Source: Bacteroidetes bacterium 37-13 (GTDB lineage: Bacteria; Bacteroidota; Bacteroidia; Chitinophagales; LD1). From it: DNA of 64,000 nt. Under the pieces are notes generated by a model. It made no database searches, was not told the DNA's origin, and saw nothing but the letters and a program-made list of their open reading frames with translations. The position numbers were made by a program, and so were the translations under genes. Each line of letters starts with the position of its first letter. The stretch's first letter is position 1. The stretch covers positions 62,001-126,000 of the forward strand of contig MKTC01000040.1 in NCBI GenBank assembly GCA_001897535.1, in the 5' to 3' direction. This document shows, piece after piece, positions 55,165-63,592 of the stretch.

Positions 55165-56421
55165 ATGAAGTTCTTGCTTACGATTTTCTCTATCTTATTT
55201 TTTCTGTTTTCTGCTACTGCTGCTCGCATTTTAATTCCTATGGATTTGGCGCAGCCCAACCACATGAAAGCTTACGGCATAGCCTACTGGGCGCTCAAAC
55301 AAAGTGTGGAAGTAGATTGGTTGCTAAACTATCGCGGTGGAAGTTTTTCTACGCCTTATGCAAAAGCAATAGAAGATGAATGTAAAATTAGAGGCGTGGG
55401 CTACGAAGTAATTGCCGATGGCCAATACACTTCTATGCTAAGTGAAATTGCGAATCCGGAAACCAATATGGACGTAGTGAAATTAGAGAAAGCACCAAAG
55501 ATTGCGGTTTATTCTCCCAAAGGAAAATTGCCTTGGGACGATGCTGTAACTTTAGTTCTCACTTATGCCGAAATTCCCTACGATATAATTTATGATGATG
55601 AAATTTTAGATGGCAAACTTATTATGTACGATTGGCTGCATTTGCACCACGAAGATTTTACCGGACAATACGGAAAATTCTTTGCTTCATTTGGGCAAAC
55701 AGAATGGTATAAAGCACAAGTTCATGAGTTAGAAGATATTGCCAAAAGAAGAGGTTTTGCAAAAGTGAGTCAGCTAAAATTGGCGGTGGCACAGGCAATT
55801 AAAAACTATGTTTTTGGCGGTGGATTTATGTTTGCCATGTGTAGCGCAACCGATAGCTACGATATAGCTTTGGCGGCAGAACATACCGACATCTGCGATG
55901 TAATGTACGACCACGATCCACAAGACCCGAAAGCACAAAGTAAATTGGAATTTGATAAGTGTTTTGCATTTGAAAATTTTCACCTTATCACCAATCCTTA
56001 TGAATATGAATACAGCGACATTGATGCGCAGTATGGAAGGCAAGTGCCAAAAGATTTAGACTATTTCACCTTGTTTGATTTTAGTGCAAAATGGGATCCT
56101 GTGCCAACTATGCTTACACAAAACCATACCAAAACTGTGAAAGGTTTTTTAGGACAAACTACCGCATTTAAAAAGCAATTTGTAAAAAGCAGCGTATTGG
56201 TGATGGGACAAAATAAAACTTACAACGAAGCGCGATATATTCATGGAGAATATGGCAAAGGAATGTGGACTTTCTATGGAGGGCACGACCCGGAAGATTA
56301 CCAACACTTGGTAGGCGATCCGCCAACTAATTTAGATTTACATCCAAACAGTCCCGGCTATCGTTTAATACTAAATAACGTATTGTTTCCAGCTGCGAGA
56401 AAGAAGAAACAAAAGACTTGA
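55165..56421 (+). CDS. Secreted class I glutamine amidotransferase-like protein
   Basis: A 418-residue protein with a signal peptide (MKFLLTIFSILFFLFSATAA). The fold appears to be that of a Rossmann-like class I GATase/ThuA-type domain: ILIPMDLAQPNHMKAYGIAY at the start, PKIAVYSPKGKLPWDDAV, and a nucleophile-elbow-like GGGFMFAMCSATDSYD with Cys226. FYGGHDPEDYQHL near the end carries a candidate catalytic His and acidic residue. Proteins of this kind are, to my knowledge, sometimes labelled asparagine synthetase B in Bacteroidota databases, but none of the asparagine synthetase motifs (N-terminal Cys2, SGGxDS ATP loop) are present. The substrate is unknown. It is convergent with ftsY at 13 bp. 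Confidence 0.65.
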   Translation: MKFLLTIFSILFFLFSATAARILIPMDLAQPNHMKAYGIAYWALKQSVEVDWLLNYRGGSFSTPYAKAIEDECKIRGVGYEVIADGQYTSMLSEIANPETNMDVVKLEKAPKIAVYSPKGKLPWDDAVTLVLTYAEIPYDIIYDDEILDGKLIMYDWLHLHHEDFTGQYGKFFASFGQTEWYKAQVHELEDIAKRRGFAKVSQLKLAVAQAIKNYVFGGGFMFAMCSATDSYDIALAAEHTDICDVMYDHDPQDPKAQSKLEFDKCFAFENFHLITNPYEYEYSDIDAQYGRQVPKDLDYFTLFDFSAKWDPVPTMLTQNHTKTVKGFLGQTTAFKKQFVKSSVLVMGQNKTYNEARYIHGEYGKGMWTFYGGHDPEDYQHLVGDPPTNLDLHPNSPGYRLILNNVLFPAARKKKQKT

Positions 56422-56434
56422 TTGATGCAATTTG

Positions 56435-57388
56435 CTATTGCTTAAACAAACTTTCTACAAACAATTTTCGATTAAACACTTGTAGTTTATCAATCGCTTC
56501 GCCAACGCCAATATATTTCACAGGAATTTTGAATTGGTCGGTAATGCCAAGCACCACGCCACCTTTGGCAGTGCCATCTAATTTTGTAATGGCAAGTGCT
56601 GTAACTTGTGTGGCAGCTGTAAATTGTTTGGCTTGTTCAATAGCATTTTGTCCGGTTGAACCATCTAAAACTAATAAAACTTCGTGTGGCGCATCGGGAA
56701 TTACCTTTTGCATCACGCGCCTAATTTTTGAAAGTTCATTCATTAAATCTACACGATTATGCAAACGTCCGGCAGTATCAATAATTACTACATCGGCATT
56801 ATTGGTAACTGCCTTTTCTAAAGTGGTAAATGCCACTGCGGCAGGGTCAGCTCCCATTTTTGTTTTTACTATTTCAACTCCTGCGCGTTTTGCCCAAACA
56901 TCTAATTGGTCTATGGCAGCTGCGCGAAAAGTATCGGCAGCGCCCAATAAAACTTGCTTTCCGGCTTGCTTAAACTGATGCGAAAGTTTGCCAATTGTAG
57001 TGGTTTTTCCTGCGCCATTCACGCCAACAACCATTATTACATAAGGCTTTTTGCCTTCAGGTGTATCGAAATTTTCGGTGTCTGTATTTTTATTTTCGGC
57101 AAGGAGTGCTGCTATTTCATCTTGTATGAGCGCATACATTTCTTGCTCATTGCTAAATTTGTCTTTTGCAGCTCTTGCTTCAATTCTTTTAATAATTTTT
57201 GAAGTGGTAGCCACCCCTACATCAGAGGCGATGAGCGCTTCTTCTAAATTGTCTAATGCCTCATCGTCTATTTTACTCTTTCCGGTAAAAACTTTAGCAA
57301 TTCTTGAGAAAAACCCTTCCTTGGTTTTTTCTAAACCTTTCTCTAGGTCGTCCTTTTTCTCTTTGGTAAAAAAACTGAATAAGCCCAT
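56435..57388 (-). CDS. ftsY: Signal recognition particle receptor FtsY
   Basis: FtsY docks SRP-ribosome complexes at the membrane. The 317-residue protein has a short charged N-terminus (GLFSFFTKEKKDDLEKGLEKT) and the NG domain: a helical N domain with DLEEALIASDVGV, then the G domain with P-loop GVNGAGKTTTIGKL (about residue 118). It continues with DTFRAAAIDQL, VIIDTAGRLHN, TKLDGTAKGG and a C-terminal VKYIGVGEAIDKLQVF. The long acidic A domain of E. coli FtsY is absent, as is common. It lies downstream of rpmB-rpmG-DUF4295 on the same strand but behind a terminator at 57403-57429. Confidence 0.97.
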   Translation of the reverse strand: MGLFSFFTKEKKDDLEKGLEKTKEGFFSRIAKVFTGKSKIDDEALDNLEEALIASDVGVATTSKIIKRIEARAAKDKFSNEQEMYALIQDEIAALLAENKNTDTENFDTPEGKKPYVIMVVGVNGAGKTTTIGKLSHQFKQAGKQVLLGAADTFRAAAIDQLDVWAKRAGVEIVKTKMGADPAAVAFTTLEKAVTNNADVVIIDTAGRLHNRVDLMNELSKIRRVMQKVIPDAPHEVLLVLDGSTGQNAIEQAKQFTAATQVTALAITKLDGTAKGGVVLGITDQFKIPVKYIGVGEAIDKLQVFNRKLFVESLFKQ

Positions 57389-57401
57389 AGCCCAACATTA
57401 A

Positions 57402-57429
57402 ACAAAAAAAGCCTCATTACGAGGCTTTT
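57402..57429 (-). terminator. Terminator between the DUF4295 gene and ftsY
   Basis: A 7-bp stem (57411-57417 AAGCCTC with 57423-57429) has a 5-nt loop. On the minus strand it is followed by UUUUUGUUU (complement of 57402-57410). It separates the ribosomal-protein genes from ftsY; some readthrough may supply ftsY, whose start is 14 bp beyond. Confidence 0.75.
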
Positions 57430-57449
57430 CGTTATAGAAAAATTTTAAA

Positions 57450-57617
57450 TTAGTCTTTTTGTGCTAAAAATTCTTGCACTTTGTCTTTGTGAACTATTTT
57501 TTCAAGAAAGCCATAAGTATTGCTTTTTGATTTTACAGCTTTAATCACTTTTACAAAATCTTTTGACCCTGTTTGTACTTGACGGTCTGTTCTTGAGTTC
57601 TTTGAAACTTTTGCCAT
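57450..57617 (-). CDS. DUF4295 small basic protein, ribosome-associated
   Basis: A 55-residue protein, MAKVSKNSRTDRQVQTGSKD through GFLEKIVHKDKVQEFLAQKD, rich in lysine. The sequence and its position directly after rpmG match DUF4295, a Bacteroidota-specific family. I recall that structural work on the Flavobacterium johnsoniae ribosome reported a novel large-subunit protein (bL38) that may correspond to it, but I am not certain of the correspondence. It starts 20 bp after the rpmG stop and ends before a terminator, completing the rpmB-rpmG-DUF4295 unit. Confidence 0.85.
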   Translation of the reverse strand: MAKVSKNSRTDRQVQTGSKDFVKVIKAVKSKSNTYGFLEKIVHKDKVQEFLAQKD

Positions 57618-57637
57618 GATACTAAAGTTTTTATAGG

Positions 57638-57826
57638 TTACTTAATTTCTTTATGAATGGTATGACGCTTTAAGATGGCATTGAACTTGCGCAATTCCAA
57701 TCTTTCGGTTGTGTTCTTACGGTTTTTGTAAGTTACATAGCGTGAAGTACCAGGCATACCGCTGGTTTTATGTTCTGTACATTCTAAAATAATTTGAATG
57801 CGAGCGTCTTTACTTTTTTTAGCCAT
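57638..57826 (-). CDS. rpmG: Large ribosomal subunit protein bL33
   Basis: A 62-residue protein, [19 protein letters not shown] at the start, with the family motif [21 protein letters not shown] near residue 28 and IHKEIK at the end. Only one cysteine is present, so this is the zinc-free (C-minus) form of bL33. It lies 22 bp after rpmB and 20 bp before the DUF4295 gene in one transcription unit. Confidence 0.96.
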   Translation of the reverse strand: MAKKSKDARIQIILECTEHKTSGMPGTSRYVTYKNRKNTTERLELRKFNAILKRHTIHKEIK

Positions 57827-57848
57827 TTCTCTTGCTTTTTAAAATTAG

Positions 57849-58082
57849 TTATAGAGTAGCTTTTTTGTCTAACTCTTTCAAATATTGAAAAATACCCTTT
57901 TTGTTTATAGTGCGCAAAGTTGATGTTGCTACACGTAATTCAATCCATTGGTCTAATTCAGGAACGAAAAAACGTTTCTTCTGCAAGTTAGGTAAAAACT
58001 TACGTTTAGTTTTGCGGTTACTGTGCGAAACGTAGTTGCCGCTAACCGGACGTTTTCCTGATAAATCACATACTCGAGCCAT
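57849..58082 (-). CDS. rpmB: Large ribosomal subunit protein bL28
   Basis: A 77-residue protein starting MARVCDLSGKRPVSGNYVSH, then SNRKTKRKFLPNLQKKRFFV and a C-terminal VATSTLRTINKKGIFQYLKEL, all typical of bL28. An in-frame ATG at 58106 would add eight residues (MHPKIFEA) not found in the family, so 58082 is used. It is the first gene of the ribosomal-protein unit; its promoter should lie in the 228-bp region shared with the divergent FG-GAP gene. Confidence 0.96.
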   Translation of the reverse strand: MARVCDLSGKRPVSGNYVSHSNRKTKRKFLPNLQKKRFFVPELDQWIELRVATSTLRTINKKGIFQYLKELDKKATL

Positions 58083-58310
58083 TGCTTCAAAAATTTTGGG
58101 GTGCAAAGATGCTAATTTATTTTGGTTTCACAAATATTTTTCTGCGAAGTAGGATTTGAGGTTTATTTTTGGGTGAAATTCTACCCTTATTGTTTAAGGG
58201 TTGGAATATCCTACAGAGCATGTTAAGTAACGTGTATTTGTGGGTGTTTAGTATAAATTTTTAAAATCAATACAACTCACGCCAATAGCTTTTTATCTTT
58301 ATTCCATATT

Positions 58311-60491
58311 ATGCGCTATACAATTATTTGCTTTTTATTTTTTGCCTTTGCGTACCAAGCTTATTCGCAAACATATTTTGAAACTACTTCAATTCCGGTT
58401 GAAAAAAATGGCGTTCAACTAAAAAATGCTTGGGCAGGCGGATTTGATGCACCACAGTTTTCTCCGGCAGATTTAGATGGCGATGGCAAACAAGATTTAT
58501 TTGTTTTTGATAGAAATGGTTCGCGCTCTTTTGCCTTTATCAATAATGGAAATGGCAATTATGTGTACTCGCCTTCCATCAGCAATCTTTTTCCCGAAAT
58601 GGAGAATTGGGCACTGCTGCGCGATTTTAATAGAGATGGCGTGCCGGATATTTTTTGCTGGGCAAATGGCGGTGTAAAAGTTTACAGAGGCAAGCGCACC
58701 AATGGAGTACTTCAATTTGAATTGAAAACAGATTTGCTGATGTACACCGATTATTTTATGGTGAATTATCCAAAGATAAATATGTATGTACTCACCGATG
58801 ATATTCCGGGCTTTATTGATGTAAACGGTGATGGTGATTTAGACGTTTTAGTGTTTGGAAATTTGCTTAATCCATCGGTGCCGCAGTATTATGAAAATCA
58901 ATCTGTAGAAGGAGGCTTTGGCAGCGACTCACTTATTTTTGATTCGTACAATTTAGATGAGTGCTGGGGGAAATTTATTGAATCAAGCACTTCCAATGCA
59001 GTTTCGTTAGGATATTGCAAAACAGGCGGAATGCAAGGCAGTAGCGCGGCAAGGCACGCAGGTTCTACACTTTGCCCATTTGATGAAAATGGCGATGGCG
59101 ATATAGATTTATTGTTGGGCGATATTTCTTACAATTCAATGATGATGCTGCACAATGGCGGAAGCAGCACAGATGCAACTATGACCGGATACGACAGCCT
59201 TTTCCCAAGCTATAATACTTCAATAAATATTCCGGTGTTTCCTGCGGCTTACCTTGCTGATGTAGATGATGACGGCAAGAATGATTTATTGGTTTCGCCC
59301 AATGCCAGAACAGAAATAAGGAATGTGAAAAATGTGCTGTATTACAAAAATATAGGTAGCAACAACAACTATACTTTTAGTTATCAAACCGATAGCTTTT
59401 TAGTGAACACAATGCTCGATTTTGGCAGCGATTCCAAAGTATCGGTATTTGATTACGATAGTGATGGACTGTTAGATATTATTGTTGGAAACAGCTATTA
59501 TTTTTTACAAGAAGGAGGATTAAAAATTTCTCAGTTAGCATTGTTGAAGAATATTGGAACCGCAACACAACCGGCATTTCAACTAACTAATTTAAACTAT
59601 GAAAATATTGCTCAATACCAATTAAAACAAACACAACCCGCTTGGGGCGATTTAGATAGTGATGGACTATCGGATTTGCTTTTGGGCGATTATGATGGCT
59701 ACTTACAATTCTTTAAAAATACCGGTAGTGCAACAGCAAAATTTCCTGCACTTACCACTCCACAATATTTTGGAATAGATGCTTCTGTTTTAGCAGCGCC
59801 ATTTATTTATGATGTAGATAGCGATGGAGATAACGATATTATTTGCGGAAGAAAAGATGGCACATTAAACTGGTATGTAAATTATGGCAATGCACAAAAC
59901 CCTCAGTTTAGTAAAGATTCTGTAATTACAAATTGGGGCGGTGTAAACCTTAAAGGAACTTACGATATTGACGGGCTTTCGCAGCCGGTGATGTATGAAC
60001 AAAACGATTCTATGTTTTTATTTTCCGGTTCAAGGCGAGGTACAATTTTTAAGTTTTTAATTCCGGGAAATGATTTGCGCAGCGAGAGATTTCAGTTGTT
60101 AGATTCTAATTTGTTTGGCAAATCAGTTGGTGAAAAAAGCACCATTGCAGTGGGCGATTTTAATGGAGATAGCATTCCGGATTTTGTAGTTGGAAATACT
60201 TTAGGGGGCATCAATTTTTTTAGCTCTAAATTGATGAATGTAGCCGTGAATGAAGTTGAAAATGGCACAAATAAAACATGGGAAATATTTCCTAATCCTG
60301 CTTCGCAATCGCTCACTGTTTCCACAGAAAATAACGGCATTAGCAAACTCGAAATTTTTACGCTCACGGGAGAAAAATTAGTAGAAAGTAATTTCTATAA
60401 AGTAGAAAAAGTAAATCTTTCTTCCTTCTCGGCAGGTTTATATTTTGCAAAACTAAACAACCAAACAAAACGGTTTGTAGTGTTGAAGTAG
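58311..60491 (+). CDS. Secreted FG-GAP/VCBS repeat protein with T9SS type A domain
   Basis: A 726-residue secreted protein. MRYTIICFLFFAFAYQAYSQ is a signal peptide. The body holds about nine calcium-loop repeats of the DxDxDGxxD type: DLDGDGKQDLFVFD, DFNRDGVPDIFCW, DVNGDGDLDVLVFG, DENGDGDIDLLLGD, DVDDDGKNDLLVS, DYDSDGLLDIIVGN, DLDSDGLSDLLLGD, DVDSDGDNDIICGR and DFNGDSIPDFVVGN. Together they would form an integrin-like seven-bladed propeller. The last 75 residues (WEIFPNPASQSLTVS, LEIFTLTGEKLVES, FSAGLYFAKL, RFVVLK) are a T9SS type A sorting domain. The role is probably surface binding; the ligand is unknown. The stop is 15 bp from the convergent YceI gene. Confidence 0.92.
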   Translation: MRYTIICFLFFAFAYQAYSQTYFETTSIPVEKNGVQLKNAWAGGFDAPQFSPADLDGDGKQDLFVFDRNGSRSFAFINNGNGNYVYSPSISNLFPEMENWALLRDFNRDGVPDIFCWANGGVKVYRGKRTNGVLQFELKTDLLMYTDYFMVNYPKINMYVLTDDIPGFIDVNGDGDLDVLVFGNLLNPSVPQYYENQSVEGGFGSDSLIFDSYNLDECWGKFIESSTSNAVSLGYCKTGGMQGSSAARHAGSTLCPFDENGDGDIDLLLGDISYNSMMMLHNGGSSTDATMTGYDSLFPSYNTSINIPVFPAAYLADVDDDGKNDLLVSPNARTEIRNVKNVLYYKNIGSNNNYTFSYQTDSFLVNTMLDFGSDSKVSVFDYDSDGLLDIIVGNSYYFLQEGGLKISQLALLKNIGTATQPAFQLTNLNYENIAQYQLKQTQPAWGDLDSDGLSDLLLGDYDGYLQFFKNTGSATAKFPALTTPQYFGIDASVLAAPFIYDVDSDGDNDIICGRKDGTLNWYVNYGNAQNPQFSKDSVITNWGGVNLKGTYDIDGLSQPVMYEQNDSMFLFSGSRRGTIFKFLIPGNDLRSERFQLLDSNLFGKSVGEKSTIAVGDFNGDSIPDFVVGNTLGGINFFSSKLMNVAVNEVENGTNKTWEIFPNPASQSLTVSTENNGISKLEIFTLTGEKLVESNFYKVEKVNLSSFSAGLYFAKLNNQTKRFVVLK

Positions 60492-60506
60492 GCTTTTAAA
60501 CTCTCT

Positions 60507-61058
60507 TTATTTTTGATACTTCACCAAATCAAAGTTTACATCAACGGTGATTACTTCCGCGATATTTAGAATCACAGCTTTTGGGATTTTAATTTTATGC
60601 TCCACTAATTTTATATCAAAAGTAGCTGTTGCCTTTTTAGGCATACCATCTGCAATGGTAAGTTTTGCTTTAATGTCGCGTGGTTTCTTTATGCCATGAA
60701 TATCTAAAATGCCGCTGATAGTAATATCATAAACTCCGTTTCGGGTAAAATCTATATTTTCAACAATTGTTGCATCTAAGTTTCCGTAAGGATATTTATC
60801 ACTTTCCAAATAGTTTTCGTTAAAGTGTTCTTGCATTAGTTTTTGCTTAAACTCAAAACTTTGGATAGGGATTTTTGCCTGTACTTTTTTTGTGGCAGTG
60901 TAAAGTACTCCGATAGCGCTTTGGGTGTTTGCTTCAATATCTTCTAATGGTGTTTTAGAATAGAAATGAACCTTGCCATTTTGAGTAATAAAATTATCTT
61001 GAGCATCAACAAATATTGATGATAGAATACAAAGCATAAAGGCTAAAAACTTCAACAT
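60507..61058 (-). CDS. YceI-family periplasmic protein
   Basis: A 183-residue protein. The start at 61058 gives a signal peptide (MLKFLAFMLCILSSIFVDAQ); the longer frame to 61124 overlaps the upstream gene. The mature part has YceI lipocalin-like features: FITQNGKVHFYSKTPLEDIEANTQ, IPIQSFEFKQKLMQEHFNENYLESDKYPYG, DFTRNGVYDITISGILDIHG and KPRDIKAKLTIADGMPKKA (in pieces). YceI proteins bind isoprenoid or quinone-like lipids in the periplasm. It follows a cytochrome c-like lipoprotein gene at 35 bp, consistent with an envelope redox setting. Confidence 0.85.
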   Translation of the reverse strand: MLKFLAFMLCILSSIFVDAQDNFITQNGKVHFYSKTPLEDIEANTQSAIGVLYTATKKVQAKIPIQSFEFKQKLMQEHFNENYLESDKYPYGNLDATIVENIDFTRNGVYDITISGILDIHGIKKPRDIKAKLTIADGMPKKATATFDIKLVEHKIKIPKAVILNIAEVITVDVNFDLVKYQK

Positions 61059-61093
61059 AGTTGCAATTGTTGAATAGTGTAAGTAGTGAAAGT

Positions 61094-61474
61094 TTAATTG
61101 GGATAACCCGATTTTATCCAACATTCAATTTTTTGAATGGGTGTGTCGGGCATTTTGCCGGTATTGGGCATTCCTACACAGCCGGATTCAAATTTTATAT
61201 TACACACAATATCGTACTTTTCTATTGCAGTTTTAGTATCAGGATAGGTGCTTAAATCTACATTGTTTTCATGCAATATTGGTCTATGGCAGCTTGTGCA
61301 ATTTTGATCTAAAATAGCTTTTATATCGGTTGAATAAGTGAGTATTCCAAGCGAATCGCAAATAGTTTGCTGTGGTATTTTAGTAGTATCTTTAGAGCAA
61401 GATTGTACTAAGAAAACATAAGCAAGAACTCCAATAATATTTGCCGATATAAAAGCTAATCTAAACCTCTTCAA
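61094..61474 (-). CDS. Small c-type cytochrome-like lipoprotein
   Basis: A 126-residue protein with a lipoprotein signal (lipobox VQSC, Cys26). CTSCH at residues 59-63 is a standard covalent haem c motif, preceded by the DIKAILDQN segment common to Bacteroidota cytochrome c-like domains. The candidate distal ligand is Met in TGKMPDTPIQKIECWIKSGYPN; this KMP-x6-W ending is typical. It probably shuttles electrons at the outer face of a membrane; partners are unknown. It lies between the choice-of-anchor V gene (16 bp upstream) and the YceI gene. Confidence 0.82.
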   Translation of the reverse strand: MKRFRLAFISANIIGVLAYVFLVQSCSKDTTKIPQQTICDSLGILTYSTDIKAILDQNCTSCHRPILHENNVDLSTYPDTKTAIEKYDIVCNIKFESGCVGMPNTGKMPDTPIQKIECWIKSGYPN

Positions 61475-61490
61475 AGTGGTAAGGTGGATA

Positions 61491-62348
61491 TTAAAATTTA
61501 ACTAAAGGTTTCACGGAAGATTTTCCTCCTGCATTAATGTGTACAAAGTATTTTCCTGCTGCCAACTCTGCAATGTTAAACGTGTTTTCAACTACGCCAA
61601 TTGCTTGCTTTTCGGCAAACAAATTTTTTACAACTGTACCTTCGCTATTCATAATTTGTGCTGAAACATATTCACTGTTCAATAAGTTGTAGCTAAGAGT
61701 AGTTTTTTCACTCGCAGGATTAGGATATACAGTAAAATTATTTAGGTTACTCGGTGAAATGATTCCAACACTGCCTCCATTGATAGAAACCGCTTTCTTG
61801 TAAATAACATCACCGTTTGATGTTGTATCACCATTGGCAAAATTTGAAGCAATGTAGAATGTGATTGGCCCGTTGATAGTAGCAGGTGAAGTCCATTTAA
61901 AAATCCATGTTTTGGCAGCTGTTGCATTTTTGTGCGATACATACTGAATGCCATTAAATGTATTTGAAGTTACATTGGTATTGTTTACAGTAAAACTGCC
62001 AGCTTGCTGATTGCTTGCTGTTAAAGCACTTAATTCAAAGCCATATTTTTGGGCAGTTCCTGTTAAGCCAACACTTAAATTATACTCGGTAGAAGCAGCC
62101 GGTACGAAAGATGCAGTAGCAGGATTTAATAAATTGGGACTTGTGCCAATTTGTAATGCAATAGCAGAAGTTCCGTCTTGAGTTGTGGAGCCATGACAGC
62201 CTGAACCCGAAGCGCAAGTTTGATTAGTTAATGGGTCTCCAGAATGTCCCGGATCGGGAACTGAGCTGTGCGTGTAAGTTTTGGTTGTAAAGAGCATTAC
62301 TGCGCAAAATGTTGTAGCTACAGCAACAGAGTAGAGCTTTAACTTCAT
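61491..62348 (-). CDS. Choice-of-anchor V protein with T9SS type A domain
   Basis: A 285-residue secreted protein. After an N-terminal hydrophobic segment comes HSSVPDPGHSGDPLTNQTCASGSGCHGST, the position at which choice-of-anchor V (Reelin-like) proteins carry a CxxCH haem site. Here the cysteines (45 and 51) are five residues apart before His52. The central beta domain (residues about 60-200, with TEYNLSVGLTGTAQKYGFEL, KTWIFKWTSPATINGPITFYI and ANFANGDTTSNGD-like elements) matches the family. The last 80 residues (FTVYPNPASEKTTLSY, AQIMNSEGTVVKN, LAAGKYFVHINAG) are a T9SS type A domain. Grouped with the cytochrome and YceI genes, a surface redox role is plausible. Confidence 0.82.
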   Translation of the reverse strand: MKLKLYSVAVATTFCAVMLFTTKTYTHSSVPDPGHSGDPLTNQTCASGSGCHGSTTQDGTSAIALQIGTSPNLLNPATASFVPAASTEYNLSVGLTGTAQKYGFELSALTASNQQAGSFTVNNTNVTSNTFNGIQYVSHKNATAAKTWIFKWTSPATINGPITFYIASNFANGDTTSNGDVIYKKAVSINGGSVGIISPSNLNNFTVYPNPASEKTTLSYNLLNSEYVSAQIMNSEGTVVKNLFAEKQAIGVVENTFNIAELAAGKYFVHINAGGKSSVKPLVKF

Positions 62349-62430
62349 AAAAGTAAAGATTGTTTTTTATTGTTTAAGTAATTGGAAAAAAAAATATGAT
62401 GTGAGGCTTTGTAAAATGGTTGTAAAGAAA

Positions 62431-62940
62431 TTAACGCACAGGAACTTTTAATTTTTGACCAATGCTGATGTTTGTATTGGTTAGCCCGTTCATTTCTTTT
62501 AGCTTATCTACACTAATGCCGTAAATTACACTAATGCGGTAAAAAGTTTGCCCTTTTTCAACTGTGTGTGTACCTGAGTTTGTAACTGAATAGCCTGTTC
62601 CGTTATAGTTAATGACTTCATTACTTGCTGCTGCTTTGGTTTCAGTTTTTGCGGCTTCAGTTTTCACTGGTTGGTATTCAGATTTTTCGATGAAACTCTT
62701 GGTTTCTTTTGCAGGTTCTTCGCCTGGTTTTAGTTCGCGAATTAAAACTACATCACCGCCCGAAAGCCTAATATTATCAGGCAAGTTGTTTAGCATAAGT
62801 AAAAACTTGGCATCTGTACCATATTTTGATGCGATGGTGTAAATAGTTTCACCCGGTAGTACAGTATGCTTTAAAAAACGAGTTTGCGAAAACAGTAATG
62901 TTGAAGATAATAATACTGAAAAAAGTAAAGTTAATTTCAT
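62431..62940 (-). CDS. Secreted protein with two LysM domains
   Basis: A 169-residue protein with signal peptide MKLTLLFSVLLSSTLLFSQ. LysM 1 (residues about 25-69) reads HTVLPGETIYTIASKYGTDAKF. A Lys/Glu/Ala-rich linker (EPAKETKSFIEKSEYQ) connects to LysM 2 (about 124-168), HTVEKGQTFYRISVIYGISVDKL to ISIGQKLKVPVR. LysM domains bind peptidoglycan or chitin-like glycans; with no catalytic domain, this is probably a wall-binding or scaffold protein. It is a single gene. Confidence 0.9.
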   Translation of the reverse strand: MKLTLLFSVLLSSTLLFSQTRFLKHTVLPGETIYTIASKYGTDAKFLLMLNNLPDNIRLSGGDVVLIRELKPGEEPAKETKSFIEKSEYQPVKTEAAKTETKAAASNEVINYNGTGYSVTNSGTHTVEKGQTFYRISVIYGISVDKLKEMNGLTNTNISIGQKLKVPVR

Positions 62941-63010
62941 GTTGTTTGAATTGAAAACATACGAATATAGAAAATCACATTTTGTAGAATGTTAAACTTT
63001 TTGGGTAAAG

Positions 63011-63463
63011 TTATTTGAGATTTAAAATTTGGTTAGCAGCATCGCTCACTTCAACTTTATCAATTATTTGTTGAATAATACCTTTTTCGTTTATTACAAA
63101 AGTTTTTCTGAAAGTACCCATGTATTCACGTCCCATAAATTTCTTCTTCCCCCACACGCTGTACTTCTCTACAATTTCCTTTGTTTCATCGCTGATAAGC
63201 GTAAATGGCAGTTCAAATTTTTCCTCAAATTTTTTGTGCGATTTCACACTATCTACACTCACACCTAAAATTTCAAAACCTGCTTTTTTTAACTGCGAAT
63301 AGCCATCGCGTAAGCTGCATGCCTGCTTAGTGCAGCCGGGGGTATTGTCTTTTGGATAGAAATAAAGAATCACTTTCTTGCCTTTAAAATCTTTAAGTGA
63401 AACGGTTTCTCCATCTTGATTTAGAGCTGAAAAATCAGGCGCTTTATCTCCTGTTTGTAGCAT
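63011..63463 (-). CDS. bcp: Thioredoxin-dependent peroxiredoxin (Bcp/PrxQ)
   Basis: A peroxiredoxin that reduces hydrogen peroxide and lipid peroxides with thioredoxin. The 150-residue protein has KAPDFSALNQDGETVSLKDF at the start and FYPKDNTPGCTKQACSLRDGY, with peroxidatic Cys44 and resolving Cys49 spaced C-x4-C as in the PrxQ group. It continues with ILGVSVDSVKSHKKF and FVINEKGIIQQI. There is no signal peptide, so it is cytoplasmic. Its length is normal. Confidence 0.95.
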   Translation of the reverse strand: MLQTGDKAPDFSALNQDGETVSLKDFKGKKVILYFYPKDNTPGCTKQACSLRDGYSQLKKAGFEILGVSVDSVKSHKKFEEKFELPFTLISDETKEIVEKYSVWGKKKFMGREYMGTFRKTFVINEKGIIQQIIDKVEVSDAANQILNLK

Positions 63464-63592
63464 AAGTTTTTTTGTTATTGAATGGTGAATGTATGATTTG
63501 TGCTTTTAATTGGAGATGGCGAATAATAAAATAGTTACATTTTGTACAGAAATTAGATTCATAAAAGAATTTGAAAGCTGTAATCTTGTTTT

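Noticed and set aside
55165-56421. Asparagine synthetase B
   Set aside because: No N-terminal catalytic cysteine at position 2 and no ATP-pyrophosphatase SGGxDS loop; the protein is exported.
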